From: Flavobacteriales bacterium
Lineage (GTDB): Bacteria > Bacteroidota > Bacteroidia > Flavobacteriales > Flavobacteriaceae
NCBI GenBank assembly: GCA_003229235.1
Contig: QIIH01000353.1
Coordinates: 1 to 19,521 of the forward strand
Reading direction: 5' to 3'
Length of the DNA stretch: 19,521 bases
Below are positions 1 through 7,593 of the stretch, piece by piece. The notes under the pieces were generated by a model that saw nothing but the letters and a program-made list of their open reading frames with translations, was not told the DNA's origin and searched no databases. A program made the position numbers and the translations under genes. How positions within the stretch are numbered: the stretch's first letter is position 1; the number at the start of each line of letters is the position of its first letter.

Positions 1-222
1 TTGAGGGCGCTCAACCATTCGATCAACTACATTATTTGGCTGGATCACCACCTCAGGAACAAAAACAGTTATAGAATCCTGAATGGCTAACAAATCAATA
101 GTTTGACTCACAATTGCCTCTGGAGGACCAGTTTTAGCGACTTCTTGCCCACAACTACGTAGTGTTGAAGATGTTAACATCCCCAAAAACAGCACTCTTA
201 TTATGTAATTATTTGTCTTCAC
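1..222 (-). CDS. Partial lipoprotein of unknown function (N-terminus only)
   Basis: This is the first 74 codons of a leftward gene cut by the window edge. The chosen start is GTG at 222-220. It gives a Lys-containing N-terminus, a hydrophobic stretch (IIRVLFLGML) and a cysteine in the context LRSC at about residue 24, which looks like a Bacteroidota lipoprotein signal peptide. An ATG at codon 15 would leave too short a leader, so GTG is preferred. After the cysteine the chain is polar (GQEVAKTGPPEAIVSQTIDLL) and shows no family motif I recognise. The gene is divergent from the small membrane-protein gene at 296, with about 70 bp between them. The reading frame is open and in phase to base 1. 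The lipoprotein call is fairly secure; the function is unknown. Confidence 0.6.
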   Translation of the reverse strand, partial: MKTNNYIIRVLFLGMLTSSTLRSCGQEVAKTGPPEAIVSQTIDLLAIQDSITVFVPEVVIQPNNVVDRMVERPQ

Positions 223-230
223 TAGAGACT

Positions 231-238
231 TAAAGATA
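231..238 (-). promoter_or_regulatory. Possible -7 element for the leftward lipoprotein gene
   Basis: On the minus strand this reads TATCTTTA, one mismatch from the Bacteroidota -7 consensus TAnnTTTG, and lies 8 bases before the GTG start. No convincing -33 TTG is present at the expected distance. This is a weak call based on motif and position only. Confidence 0.22.
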
Positions 239-249
239 TCAAAAGATTG

Positions 250-257
250 TATTTTTG
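250..257 (+). promoter_or_regulatory. -7 promoter element (TAnnTTTG) for the 296-3385 gene unit
   Basis: TATTTTTG matches the Bacteroidota -7 consensus TAnnTTTG exactly. It lies 4 bases before the ATG of the first copy of the 34-bp tandem duplication and 38 bases before the ATG of the second copy, which starts the real gene. A clear -33 TTG is not seen. Transcription would begin close to or inside the first repeat copy. Confidence 0.45.
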
Positions 258-326
258 TACTATGAAATTGTTGTTAATTGTAATCGGATTATACTATGAA
301 ATTGTTGTTAATTGTAATCGGATTAT
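258..326 (+). repeat. Perfect 34-bp tandem duplication spanning a start codon
   Basis: Bases 259-292 are repeated exactly as 293-326; with one extra shared T at 258 the period-34 tract spans 258-326. Each copy carries the same ATG and the first ten codons of the small membrane-protein gene. Because 34 is not a multiple of three, the upstream ATG (262) is out of frame with the gene and opens a 31-codon reading frame that ends at TAA 355-357. The ATG of the second copy (296) leads into the full gene. The duplication is either a recent slippage or duplication event in this strain or an assembly artefact. Confidence 0.97.
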
Positions 327-502
327 TGCTTTTAGCCGTAGGCGGAATTGCTATTAAGCTTTGGGCAAAGAAAGATGGAGAATTTGCAGGAACTTGTGCA
401 AGTCAAAGCCCTTTTTTAAACAAAGAAGGCGAAGCCTGTGGTTTTTGCGGAAAAATGCCTAGTGAATTTGACAATTGTGATCAGCCCGCACATCTTGAAT
501 AA
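296..502 (+). CDS. Small Cys-rich membrane-anchored protein (68 aa), function unknown
   Basis: Residues 1-23 form one strongly hydrophobic segment (LLLIVIGLLLLAVGGIAIKLW), an uncleaved anchor or signal peptide. A short soluble tail of about 44 residues follows with four cysteines: C34, then the cluster CGFC (C48, C51), then C60. The FAGTCAS and GEACGFCGK stretches resemble small 'membrane or secreted protein' entries I remember from flavobacterial genomes, but I cannot name a function. The cysteine spacing could bind a metal or form disulfides outside the cytoplasmic membrane. The stop codon TAA (500-502) lies 6 bases before the TTG start of the glycosyltransferase, in the same frame, so the two are almost certainly co-transcribed. 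The start lies inside the 34-bp tandem duplication, where a duplicate out-of-frame ATG sits upstream. Confidence 0.7.
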   Translation: MKLLLIVIGLLLLAVGGIAIKLWAKKDGEFAGTCASQSPFLNKEGEACGFCGKMPSEFDNCDQPAHLE

Positions 503-508
503 ACGCCT

Positions 509-1606
509 TTGGAGACACTGCTATTATATCTATTAATTGCTGTTGGTCTTATTAATATTCTTTACTATTTGTTCTTCGCAAACTTTTCGTTTGTAAAAGA
601 AGTAATACCAAATAACCAAAAAATCTACCCTGTAAGCTTACTAGTCTGTGCAAAAAACGAGGCCGAAAACCTTGAAAGGAACGTTCCGAAGTGGTTGGCC
701 CAAAATCATCCCAATTTTGAACTAATCTTAATAGATGACCACTCTCAAGACAAAACAAGAGAAATAATCGAGAGGTTTGCTCGGGAAGACTCTCGAATTA
801 TTCCTGTTTTTGTTAGTGCAAACGACCGCTTTGTTTCTGGTAAAAAATATGCCTTAACGCTGGGCATTAAAAAAGCTACCCATACCAGAATGGTATTTAC
901 AGATGCCGATTGCAAACCAGCTTCTACCGCTTGGCTCACAAAAATGAGCTGTCACTTTTCTGAACAGAAGGCAATTGTACTTGGATTTGGAGCGTATCTT
1001 AAAAAACCAACCCTACTCAATAAGATTATTCGATTTGAGACTTTTATTACCGCATTACAATATTTCTCTTACGCAAAATTGGGGATGCCGTATATGGGAG
1101 TGGGCCGCAATTTAGGTTACACTCGCCATCTTTACGAATCTCAAAACGGTTTCTCTGCGCACATGCATATAGCTTCTGGAGACGACGACTTATTTGTAAA
1201 CGCGGCAGGCACTTCAAACAATGTGAGTCTATGTACAGAATCACAAGCATTTACTTATTCAGAGCCAAAGACTAGTTTTAAAGCCTGGTTTAGACAAAAA
1301 AGAAGGCACATCAGTACAGCTAACCAATATAAAAGCAGACATAAAGTACTACTCGCTGTTTACTTTATCGCCAATTTTTTCTTTTGGATTTTAGCAGCTT
1401 TTGGGTTATTCATAGCATTCAAAACAACTACGATTATTGTCGCTGTGCGAGTTATGGTTCAGTTAGTTGTGTATTTTGGGGCAGCAAAAAAGCTCAAACA
1501 GTTAGACCTTCTCCTTTTTTCGCCGCTTCTCGAATTATTTTTAATCTGTTTACAATTACCTATATTTATCACAAATCTAGTAAGCAGCAAACCGCGTTGG
1601 AACTAA
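509..1606 (+). CDS. Membrane-anchored family 2 glycosyltransferase
   Basis: This 365-residue protein has the GT2 layout: an N-terminal membrane helix (about 4-24), a cytosolic GT-A domain, and two or three C-terminal membrane helices (about 284-305, 307-325, 334-356). Visible motifs are VSLLVCAKNEAENL at the domain start, the nucleotide-binding D76-D77-H-S, the metal-binding D132-A-D134, a catalytic-type GDDD at 224-227, and Q263-K-R-R-H, similar to the Q-x-x-R-W signature of processive GT2 enzymes but with His for Trp. It probably transfers an activated sugar to a lipid or polysaccharide at the inner membrane; the substrate cannot be read from sequence. The start is TTG at 509, the first start-like codon after the in-frame stop of the previous gene; the first internal ATG is near residue 128 and would remove half the catalytic domain. 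The 3' end overlaps the sigma-factor gene by 10 bases. Confidence 0.85.
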   Translation: METLLLYLLIAVGLINILYYLFFANFSFVKEVIPNNQKIYPVSLLVCAKNEAENLERNVPKWLAQNHPNFELILIDDHSQDKTREIIERFAREDSRIIPVFVSANDRFVSGKKYALTLGIKKATHTRMVFTDADCKPASTAWLTKMSCHFSEQKAIVLGFGAYLKKPTLLNKIIRFETFITALQYFSYAKLGMPYMGVGRNLGYTRHLYESQNGFSAHMHIASGDDDLFVNAAGTSNNVSLCTESQAFTYSEPKTSFKAWFRQKRRHISTANQYKSRHKVLLAVYFIANFFFWILAAFGLFIAFKTTTIIVAVRVMVQLVVYFGAAKKLKQLDLLLFSPLLELFLICLQLPIFITNLVSSKPRWN

Positions 1607-2172
1607 ACGATGAGCGAATTCAAATAGCAGTAAAAAAAGCCATGACTGGCGACCAGTCTGCGTTTAATTTTTTACTCAATTCGCATTGGAATCAAATATT
1701 CGGCTTTCAATTTAAACGTGTTAAAAACGAATTTGAGGCAGAAGAAATTACCATCGAAACCTTTGCAAAAGCATTTGACAAGCTAGAATCTTATAAACCA
1801 GAGTTCGCTTTTTCTACCTGGTTGATTACTATTTCTAAAAATATTCATATCGATAAGGTGCGCAAAAAAAACAGTGCGCTACACCTAGATACAACAAAAG
1901 AAGAAGCCGAACATATCAAAAGAATTGCAGACGACTCGTTAAGCCCAGAAGACATGCTAATTAATGAGCAAAACTTAACTCAATTACTTCGCTATATCAA
2001 GGACCTTAAACCACATTATCAAGATGTCATTAACCTTCGATTTTTTCAAGAAAAATCATATAAAGAGATTTCTGATATCATGAACGAATCTCTTTCAAAC
2101 GTTAAAGTAAAACTACTTAGAGCTAAAAATCTGTTAGCCATTATTATTCAGCAAAACGAGGCAAATGAATAA
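1597..2172 (+). CDS. ECF-like sigma-70 family RNA polymerase sigma factor
   Basis: This is a 191-residue protein with the two-domain layout of group 4 (ECF) sigma factors. Region 2 is at about residues 45-90 (EAEEITIETFAKAFDKL, then FSTWLITISKNIHIDKVRKK) and region 4 at about 135-183 (LKPHYQDVINLRFFQEKSYKEISDIM, then SNVKVKLLRAKNLL, the recognition helix). The open frame extends upstream to 1384 inside the glycosyltransferase gene, but that part reads as out-of-frame translation of it. TTG at 1597 gives the family-like N-terminus (M)ELNDERIQIAVKKAMTGDQ, so I chose it. The gene overlaps the glycosyltransferase by 10 bases and the transporter by 8, implying translational coupling. No anti-sigma factor gene is adjacent, which is unusual for an ECF factor. 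Its target promoters are unknown. Confidence 0.85.
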   Translation: MELNDERIQIAVKKAMTGDQSAFNFLLNSHWNQIFGFQFKRVKNEFEAEEITIETFAKAFDKLESYKPEFAFSTWLITISKNIHIDKVRKKNSALHLDTTKEEAEHIKRIADDSLSPEDMLINEQNLTQLLRYIKDLKPHYQDVINLRFFQEKSYKEISDIMNESLSNVKVKLLRAKNLLAIIIQQNEANE

Positions 2173-3385
2173 GCTTCTCGGCCTGTCTAGAAAGCTCGGG
2201 CCTGGGTTCTTATTTGCAGGAGCTGCCATTGGGGTATCGCATCTTGTACAATCTACAAGAGCAGGTGCAGACTTTGGCCTTGGCTTACTTTGGGCGCTTT
2301 TGCTTATTAACTTTATTAAATATCCCTTCTTCGAGTACGGGCCGCGTTATGCTTCGGCCACGGGAGAAAGTTTGTTAGAAGGCTACCGAAAGTTGGGCAA
2401 GCCTGTATTAGTTGCTTATTTTATTATCTCGATAGCTACAATGTTTACTATTCAGACAGCGGTAACTATAGTCACCGCAGGGATCGCAAGTAGTCTGTTT
2501 GGGTTAGATCTGGCCCTAAGCAGTTGGAGCGTAATTGTAACCTTAATTTGTTTTGTCTTATTGTTAGTTGGCAAATACAAAATGTTGGACGGCTTAATGA
2601 AGATTATCATAGTATGCCTAACAATTAGCACGCTTTTGGCTGTTGGTATGGCATTTGGCAACAACGACTCAGTCACTTTTAAACAGCTTTTACCCAACGA
2701 TGCCGTTGGAATTGCTTTCTTAATTGCTTTTATGGGTTGGATGCCAGCGCCACTTGATATTAGTATTTGGCATTCGATGTGGACCCTTGAGAAGAAAAAA
2801 TTATCAGAAGACTTAAGCCCTAAGCAATCAAGGTTCGATTTTAATGTAGGTTATTTCACCACTACTTTTTTGGCGATATGTTTTGTGTTTTTAGGTGCCA
2901 TGGTAATGTTTGGGTCTGGAGAAAGTTTTAGTTCGAATGGAGGCACTTTTGCCAATCAGTTGATTAAAATGTACACAGATAATTTAGGCGAAAACACCAG
3001 GATTATCATTGGGATTGCTGCTTTGACAACCATGTTTAGCACTACACTAACCACCTTAGATGCTTCGCCACGAGTAATGGCTCGCTCTACCGAATTGCTT
3101 ACAAAAAAATCATTCCCTAATGGATATCTAATCTGGCTCCTAGTATTGGTAGTAGGAACTGGCGGAATTATCTTCTTTTTAATTTCTGAAATGGGTCTTC
3201 TTATCAAAATTGCGACAATACTGTCGTTTTTAACCGCACCGTTTTATGCCATAATGAACTTTAAACTTGTAACAAGTTCTCATATGCCAGCCGAAGCCAA
3301 ACCAGGACTTTTTATGCGAATATTAAGTGTTTTAGGCATCGTAATACTGGTTGGATTTGGAATATGGTATTTAGTCTCACTCTAG
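2165..3385 (+). CDS. Nramp-related divalent-metal transporter, non-canonical metal site
   Basis: This is a 406-residue integral membrane protein with about eleven predicted helices. The N-terminus LGPGFLFAGAAIGVSHLVQSTRAGADFG aligns with Nramp helix 1, and GWMPAPLDISIWHS (about 191-204) aligns with Nramp helix 6. In classical Nramp proteins helix 1 carries DPGN, whose Asp and Asn bind Mn2+ or Fe2+; here the equivalent residues are G23-V-S-H26. Helix 6 keeps a Met-Pro pair (M193-P194), though the surroundings differ. The fold call is firm, but the substrate should not be assumed to be Mn/Fe. The ATG at 2165 overlaps the sigma-factor stop by 8 bases, so the gene is expressed with it. Related versions with the same helix-1 sequence occur, as I recall, in many flavobacteria, which argues against a decayed gene. 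Confidence 0.8.
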   Translation: MNKLLGLSRKLGPGFLFAGAAIGVSHLVQSTRAGADFGLGLLWALLLINFIKYPFFEYGPRYASATGESLLEGYRKLGKPVLVAYFIISIATMFTIQTAVTIVTAGIASSLFGLDLALSSWSVIVTLICFVLLLVGKYKMLDGLMKIIIVCLTISTLLAVGMAFGNNDSVTFKQLLPNDAVGIAFLIAFMGWMPAPLDISIWHSMWTLEKKKLSEDLSPKQSRFDFNVGYFTTTFLAICFVFLGAMVMFGSGESFSSNGGTFANQLIKMYTDNLGENTRIIIGIAALTTMFSTTLTTLDASPRVMARSTELLTKKSFPNGYLIWLLVLVVGTGGIIFFLISEMGLLIKIATILSFLTAPFYAIMNFKLVTSSHMPAEAKPGLFMRILSVLGIVILVGFGIWYLVSL

Positions 3386-3406
3386 TATTTATTTTAGGAA
3401 TCTTCG

Positions 3407-3414
3407 TACCTTTG
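3407..3414 (+). promoter_or_regulatory. -7 promoter element (TAnnTTTG) upstream of lipA
   Basis: TACCTTTG is an exact match to the Bacteroidota -7 consensus. It lies 17 bases before the lipA ATG and 21 bases after the transporter stop. It suggests lipA begins a new transcript rather than depending on read-through from the sigma/transporter unit. A -33 TTG is not evident. Confidence 0.5.
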
Positions 3415-3431
3415 TATAGTATTTAAAAGCT

Positions 3432-4304
3432 ATGGACGCAGTAGTAATTTCTAAACCCGAACGCACTCCAAAACCTAAATGGTTGAGGGTTAAGTTGCCT
3501 ACGGGTAAAAAATACACCGAACTTCGTAACCTTGTCGACAAATACGACTTACACACAATTTGCACATCAGGTAGTTGCCCAAATATGGGTGAGTGTTGGA
3601 CAGAAGGCACTGCTACTTTTATGATACTTGGTAATATTTGCACCCGTTCTTGCGGGTTTTGCGGAGTAAAAACAGGCAGACCGGAAACTGTTGCATGGGA
3701 CGAACCAGAAAAAGTAGCTCGTTCTATCAAACTCATGAAAATTAAGCATGCAGTTGTCACCTCTGTAGACCGCGATGATCTTAAAGACATGGGGTCTATC
3801 ATATGGGCAGAGACCGTAAAGGCAATTCGTCGAATGAACCCAGAAACTACTTTAGAAACTTTAATTCCTGACTTTCAAGGCGTAACTAAAAATATAGACA
3901 GAATCATCGCTGTTAATCCAGAGGTGGTTTCTCATAATATGGAAACCGTAAAACGACTTACTCGCGAGGTTAGAATTCAGGCTAAATACGAGCGTAGTCT
4001 TGAGGTTTTACGTTACTTAAAAGAACAAGGCATTAAACGAACTAAAAGCGGAATAATGCTCGGTTTGGGCGAAACAGAGGCCGAAGTGATTAAAACCTTA
4101 GAAGATTTAAAAAGTGTAGGTCTGGACATCGTTACTATTGGCCAATATTTGCAGCCTTCTAAAAAACATTTGCCAATAAAAGAGTTTATTACGCCAGAGC
4201 AGTTTAAAAAGTACGAGCAAATAGGGCTCAAGATGGGCTTTAGACATGTGGAGAGTGGTGCACTAGTAAGATCGTCCTACAAGGCCCAAAAACATTTAAC
4301 CTAA
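3432..4304 (+). CDS. lipA: Lipoyl synthase (radical SAM, two [4Fe-4S] clusters)
   Basis: LipA inserts two sulfurs into the octanoyl chain carried by lipoyl-domain proteins, completing lipoate on pyruvate and 2-oxoglutarate dehydrogenases and the glycine cleavage system. All expected ligands are visible: C44, C49 and C55 ([12 protein letters not shown]) for the auxiliary cluster that donates sulfur, C70, C74 and C77 (CTRSCGFC) for the radical-SAM cluster, and the C-terminal R-S-S-Y motif near residue 280 that supplies the serine ligand. At 290 residues it has normal family length. The start is ATG 3432, just downstream of a good -7 element. The GAPDH gene follows after 6 bases, so the two are probably co-transcribed. 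Confidence 0.97.
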   Translation: MDAVVISKPERTPKPKWLRVKLPTGKKYTELRNLVDKYDLHTICTSGSCPNMGECWTEGTATFMILGNICTRSCGFCGVKTGRPETVAWDEPEKVARSIKLMKIKHAVVTSVDRDDLKDMGSIIWAETVKAIRRMNPETTLETLIPDFQGVTKNIDRIIAVNPEVVSHNMETVKRLTREVRIQAKYERSLEVLRYLKEQGIKRTKSGIMLGLGETEAEVIKTLEDLKSVGLDIVTIGQYLQPSKKHLPIKEFITPEQFKKYEQIGLKMGFRHVESGALVRSSYKAQKHLT

Positions 4305-4310
4305 GTTAGA

Positions 4311-5306
4311 ATGTCTGTAATCAAGGTTGGCATCAATGGTTTTGGAAGAATAGGCAGGACCTTTTTCAGAACAGTTTGGCAAAATCCCAATATACAAGTA
4401 GTAGCAATTAACGACTTGGCTCCAGCTGCAACCTTAGCTCATTTACTTAAATACGACAGTGTTCACGGAGTTTTTGATGGGGAAATATTGGCGCAAGACA
4501 ACGCTATTTTGGTCGATAATGAGCAAATTGCCGTACAAAATGCAGACCATCCAAAGTTCATCCAATGGCCCGATGTCGACATTGTGATAGAAGCTAGCGG
4601 TAAATTTAGAAATCGAGAAGTATTAGAAATGCATCTTAAAAATGGTGCAAAACGTGTGATTTTGAGTGTTCCACCGGAAAAAGACGATATTCCGATGGTT
4701 GTTATAGGGGTAAACGATCATATTATTAATCAAGAGGATTTGATTATTTCTAACGCCTCTTGCACTACCAACAATGCTGCACCCATGCTCAAAGTAATGG
4801 ACGAGCTCTGCGGAATTGAACAAGCCTATATTACTACTGTACATTCTTATACGACAGACCAAAGCCTACACGATCGGCCGCATCGAGATTTACGTAGAGC
4901 CCGTGCAGCGAGTCAGTCTATTGTGCCAACTACCACCGGCGCAGCTAAAGCATTAACTAAAATTTTTCCTAGTTTATCTACTGTAATTGGTGGGGCAGGA
5001 ATTCGCGTGCCAGTTCTTAACGGCTCTTTGACCGACATTACTCTTAATGTAAAAGAATCTGTTTCTATCGAGCAGGTAAATAATGCATTTAAAAGTGCTG
5101 CAACTTATAGTTTAAAAGGAGTTTTAAGCTATACAGAAGATCCTATTGTGTCTATCGATATCGTAGGGAACCCACATTCTTGCATCTTTGATTCGGGGAT
5201 GACTTCTGTGATAGGCAAAATGATTAAGATAATAGGATGGTACGACAATGAGACTGGTTATACTAATAGACTTAGTGACTTAATCCTACTTATTTGTAAG
5301 AAATAA
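4311..5306 (+). CDS. gap: Glyceraldehyde-3-phosphate dehydrogenase (type I)
   Basis: This enzyme catalyses the NAD-dependent oxidation and phosphorylation of glyceraldehyde-3-phosphate to 1,3-bisphosphoglycerate in glycolysis, or the reverse. The 331-residue protein has the Rossmann start VGINGFGRIGRTFFR, the catalytic Cys C151 (SNASCTTNN), the catalytic His H178 (TTVHSYTTDQ), the phosphate-binding stretch RRARAASQSIVPTTTGAAKA, and IRVPVLNGSLTD. An Asp after the second strand (AINDLAP) fits NAD preference. Two positions differ from the commonest sequence: SCTTNN instead of SCTTNC, and DNETGYTNR near the C-terminus where most have DNEWGYSNR. Neither removes a catalytic residue. It follows lipA by 6 bases. 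Flavobacteria often carry two GAPDH paralogues; which one this is cannot be told from the window. Confidence 0.94.
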   Translation: MSVIKVGINGFGRIGRTFFRTVWQNPNIQVVAINDLAPAATLAHLLKYDSVHGVFDGEILAQDNAILVDNEQIAVQNADHPKFIQWPDVDIVIEASGKFRNREVLEMHLKNGAKRVILSVPPEKDDIPMVVIGVNDHIINQEDLIISNASCTTNNAAPMLKVMDELCGIEQAYITTVHSYTTDQSLHDRPHRDLRRARAASQSIVPTTTGAAKALTKIFPSLSTVIGGAGIRVPVLNGSLTDITLNVKESVSIEQVNNAFKSAATYSLKGVLSYTEDPIVSIDIVGNPHSCIFDSGMTSVIGKMIKIIGWYDNETGYTNRLSDLILLICKK

Positions 5307-5331
5307 GTATATTGTGCCTAACAAATGCCCC

Positions 5332-7584
5332 ATGAAAGGTAAATTTAATCGATTTATATTGCCTTTACTCTTATTTTGCTATGCTCTGAGTTTTGCTCAG
5401 GACACTACTACTATTGGCCAAACTAGACAGGACACTATTACTCAAATTAACTTGCTCAGAAACAAAGTGCGTGAAGCGATGATTAAGCAAGATATTACTA
5501 CTGCCTTGCATGATTTAAACCTGGCTAACCAACTAGCCTCAGCAATTAATGACGACGAGTTGCAAGCAGCAACCTATAACGATTTAGCAGACTTTTATAG
5601 CAAAGTGCAAAATCATGAGTTGGCCCTTATAGAGGTTAATAAGGCAATTTTATTACTCAATGATAAATCTGGATCGTCTGTACTTGCAGATTCTTTTGTA
5701 TTAGAAGCCTCTCTTTTTGCCAAAAAGAAAGAATTTGATAAGGCCACCGATAATTTAGACAAGGCTTATGTCATTTACGAAGGGTTAGAGAATAGGTCTG
5801 ATATGGCTATTATTCAGCTTAATAAAGGACTACTCGCTTTAGAACAAAATAACGCCACAAATGCGGTAAATTACTTAGACGCTTCACTAAGCACATTTGA
5901 AGAGTTAGGACTAAAATATTATCAGGCCCAGGCCATGCTCAGCAAGTCTAAAGCGTTATTGCTTTTGGGTCAAAATGGTGATCAAAGCAGATTAGATCAG
6001 AGTATCACTACCCTCGATCGCGCTATTGAAATAAGCAGAAATAATAATTTTGAAGTTTTTATTACAGAGAGTAAACTGATAAGAAGCGATATTGCCAAAT
6101 CTCAAAATGACTTTTCTAAGGCCTATAATTATTTAGAAGAATATTATACCACCAAAGACTCCCTCAACAATTTGAGTAGAGAAGTAATGGAGCAAGAAGT
6201 GAAACTACGTTTAGAGCGTGGAGATTTTGACGAAATTATAGCAAACTTAAGAGCCAATATCGCGCAAAAAGACAGCTCGATTAAAATGAACAATATTACC
6301 TCAACGCTAAGTATTGCACTTATTACGATCCTATCCCTACTTACATTGTCTTTATATAAAAACAATAATCTTAGAGCTAAAGCCAACGACCTTTTGCAGG
6401 AAAAAAATAGCGAGTTGCAATTGGCTAAGGAGAAAGCAGAAAAGGCCTCTCTAGCCAAGGCGCAATTTTTAAGTACAATCACCCACGAATTACGAACACC
6501 GCTCTATGCCGTAACAGGCTTAACACATTTACTTCTTGAAGAAAACCCCTTAGAACACCAAAGGGAGCATCTTAATTCGCTTAAATTTTCGGGAGATTAC
6601 TTGCTCTCTTTAATAAACAACATCCTCGATTTAAATAAACTTGAGGCCAATAAGGTAGAGATAGAAAAGACCACCTTTAATCTTGAAAAGCGAATTAACG
6701 ACGTATTAGTAGCGCTTAAAAAGTCTGGAGATGATCGCAACAATAAAATTCTATTTGAATTTGACAAGAGCATTCCTGCAAAATTGTTAGGCGACCCTCT
6801 TAAGATTTCGCAAATCTTAATCAACTTGGTAGGTAATTCGGTAAAGTTTACCGAGAACGGTACTGTTATGATTCGAGTACAAAAGGGAGACGAAACTGCA
6901 GAAAACGTCGTGTTGCATTTTGAGATCGAAGACAACGGGGTTGGAATTTCTAAAAAGAAACAAAAGAGTATTTTCGAAACCTTTTCCCAAGCTTCTTTGC
7001 AAATCAATCGCAAGTTTGGTGGTACTGGCTTAGGGCTGTCTATTGTAAAAAATCTTTTACAATTAATGAATAGTAAAATTTATTTGGAAAGCCAATTAGG
7101 GAAAGGATCTAAGTTTTCGTTCGATATTAAATTTGCCATTTCTGATCAATCTAAAGAGGATAAAAATTCGCATAATATAATTTATGATATCGATTATGTA
7201 GCACTCGAAAACCAGACCGTGCTCGTAGTAGAAGACAACAAGATCAATCAAATGATCACCAAAAAAATCTTAGAGAAAAACAAGATGAAATGCGATGTGG
7301 CAGACGACGGAGAAACTGCAGTTGAGATGGTACAGAAGCATCCTTATGATATTGTACTAATGGACATCCATATGCCTGGCATTTCGGGAATTGAAGCAAC
7401 TCAACAGATTAGAGAGTTCGATAAAAACATTCCTATTATAGCATTGACGGCGGTCACCATCGACGAAAATCTTGACGAATTTTACCGAGCTGGATTTAAC
7501 GAAATTATCCCAAAACCCTTTAAGACCGAAGAGTTCTTTGAGAAGATTCACCGTACTTTGTTTATGAACAAGACTCCTGTTTAA
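5332..7584 (+). CDS. Hybrid sensor histidine kinase with TPR sensor region and receiver domain
   Basis: The start is ATG 5332, which gives a clean signal peptide (KFNRFILPLLLFCYALSFAQ), rather than the GTG at 5314. The layout of the 750 residues is: signal peptide (1-23), a helical TPR-like sensor region (about 35-300) in the periplasm, a membrane helix (about 325-342, STLSIALITILSLLTLSLY), a short coiled coil, HisKA with phospho-acceptor H385 in THELRTPL, HATPase_c with N box NLVGNSVKF, G1 DNGVGI and G2 FGGTGLGLSI, and a C-terminal receiver with VVEDNKINQ and phospho-acceptor D678 in LMDIHMPG, plus KPF near the end. There is no DNA-binding output domain, so the phosphoryl group must go to another protein or the receiver must act by contacts. 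No cognate regulator is adjacent. It lies 25 bases after gap and may share its transcript. Confidence 0.93.
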   Translation: MKGKFNRFILPLLLFCYALSFAQDTTTIGQTRQDTITQINLLRNKVREAMIKQDITTALHDLNLANQLASAINDDELQAATYNDLADFYSKVQNHELALIEVNKAILLLNDKSGSSVLADSFVLEASLFAKKKEFDKATDNLDKAYVIYEGLENRSDMAIIQLNKGLLALEQNNATNAVNYLDASLSTFEELGLKYYQAQAMLSKSKALLLLGQNGDQSRLDQSITTLDRAIEISRNNNFEVFITESKLIRSDIAKSQNDFSKAYNYLEEYYTTKDSLNNLSREVMEQEVKLRLERGDFDEIIANLRANIAQKDSSIKMNNITSTLSIALITILSLLTLSLYKNNNLRAKANDLLQEKNSELQLAKEKAEKASLAKAQFLSTITHELRTPLYAVTGLTHLLLEENPLEHQREHLNSLKFSGDYLLSLINNILDLNKLEANKVEIEKTTFNLEKRINDVLVALKKSGDDRNNKILFEFDKSIPAKLLGDPLKISQILINLVGNSVKFTENGTVMIRVQKGDETAENVVLHFEIEDNGVGISKKKQKSIFETFSQASLQINRKFGGTGLGLSIVKNLLQLMNSKIYLESQLGKGSKFSFDIKFAISDQSKEDKNSHNIIYDIDYVALENQTVLVVEDNKINQMITKKILEKNKMKCDVADDGETAVEMVQKHPYDIVLMDIHMPGISGIEATQQIREFDKNIPIIALTAVTIDENLDEFYRAGFNEIIPKPFKTEEFFEKIHRTLFMNKTPV

Positions 7585-7593
7585 ACCTGAGTT

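Noticed and set aside
262..357. 31-codon reading frame from the first ATG of the tandem duplication as a real gene
   Set aside because: Its first ten codons duplicate the downstream gene and the remainder is out-of-frame translation of it. It is a by-product of the duplication.
1384..1596. Upstream extension of the sigma-factor reading frame to an ATG at 1384
   Set aside because: It lies inside the glycosyltransferase gene in another frame, and its translation has no sigma-factor similarity. TTG 1597 gives the expected N-terminus.
5314..5331. GTG start for the hybrid kinase
   Set aside because: It adds six polar residues before a clean signal peptide; ATG 5332 is a better start.
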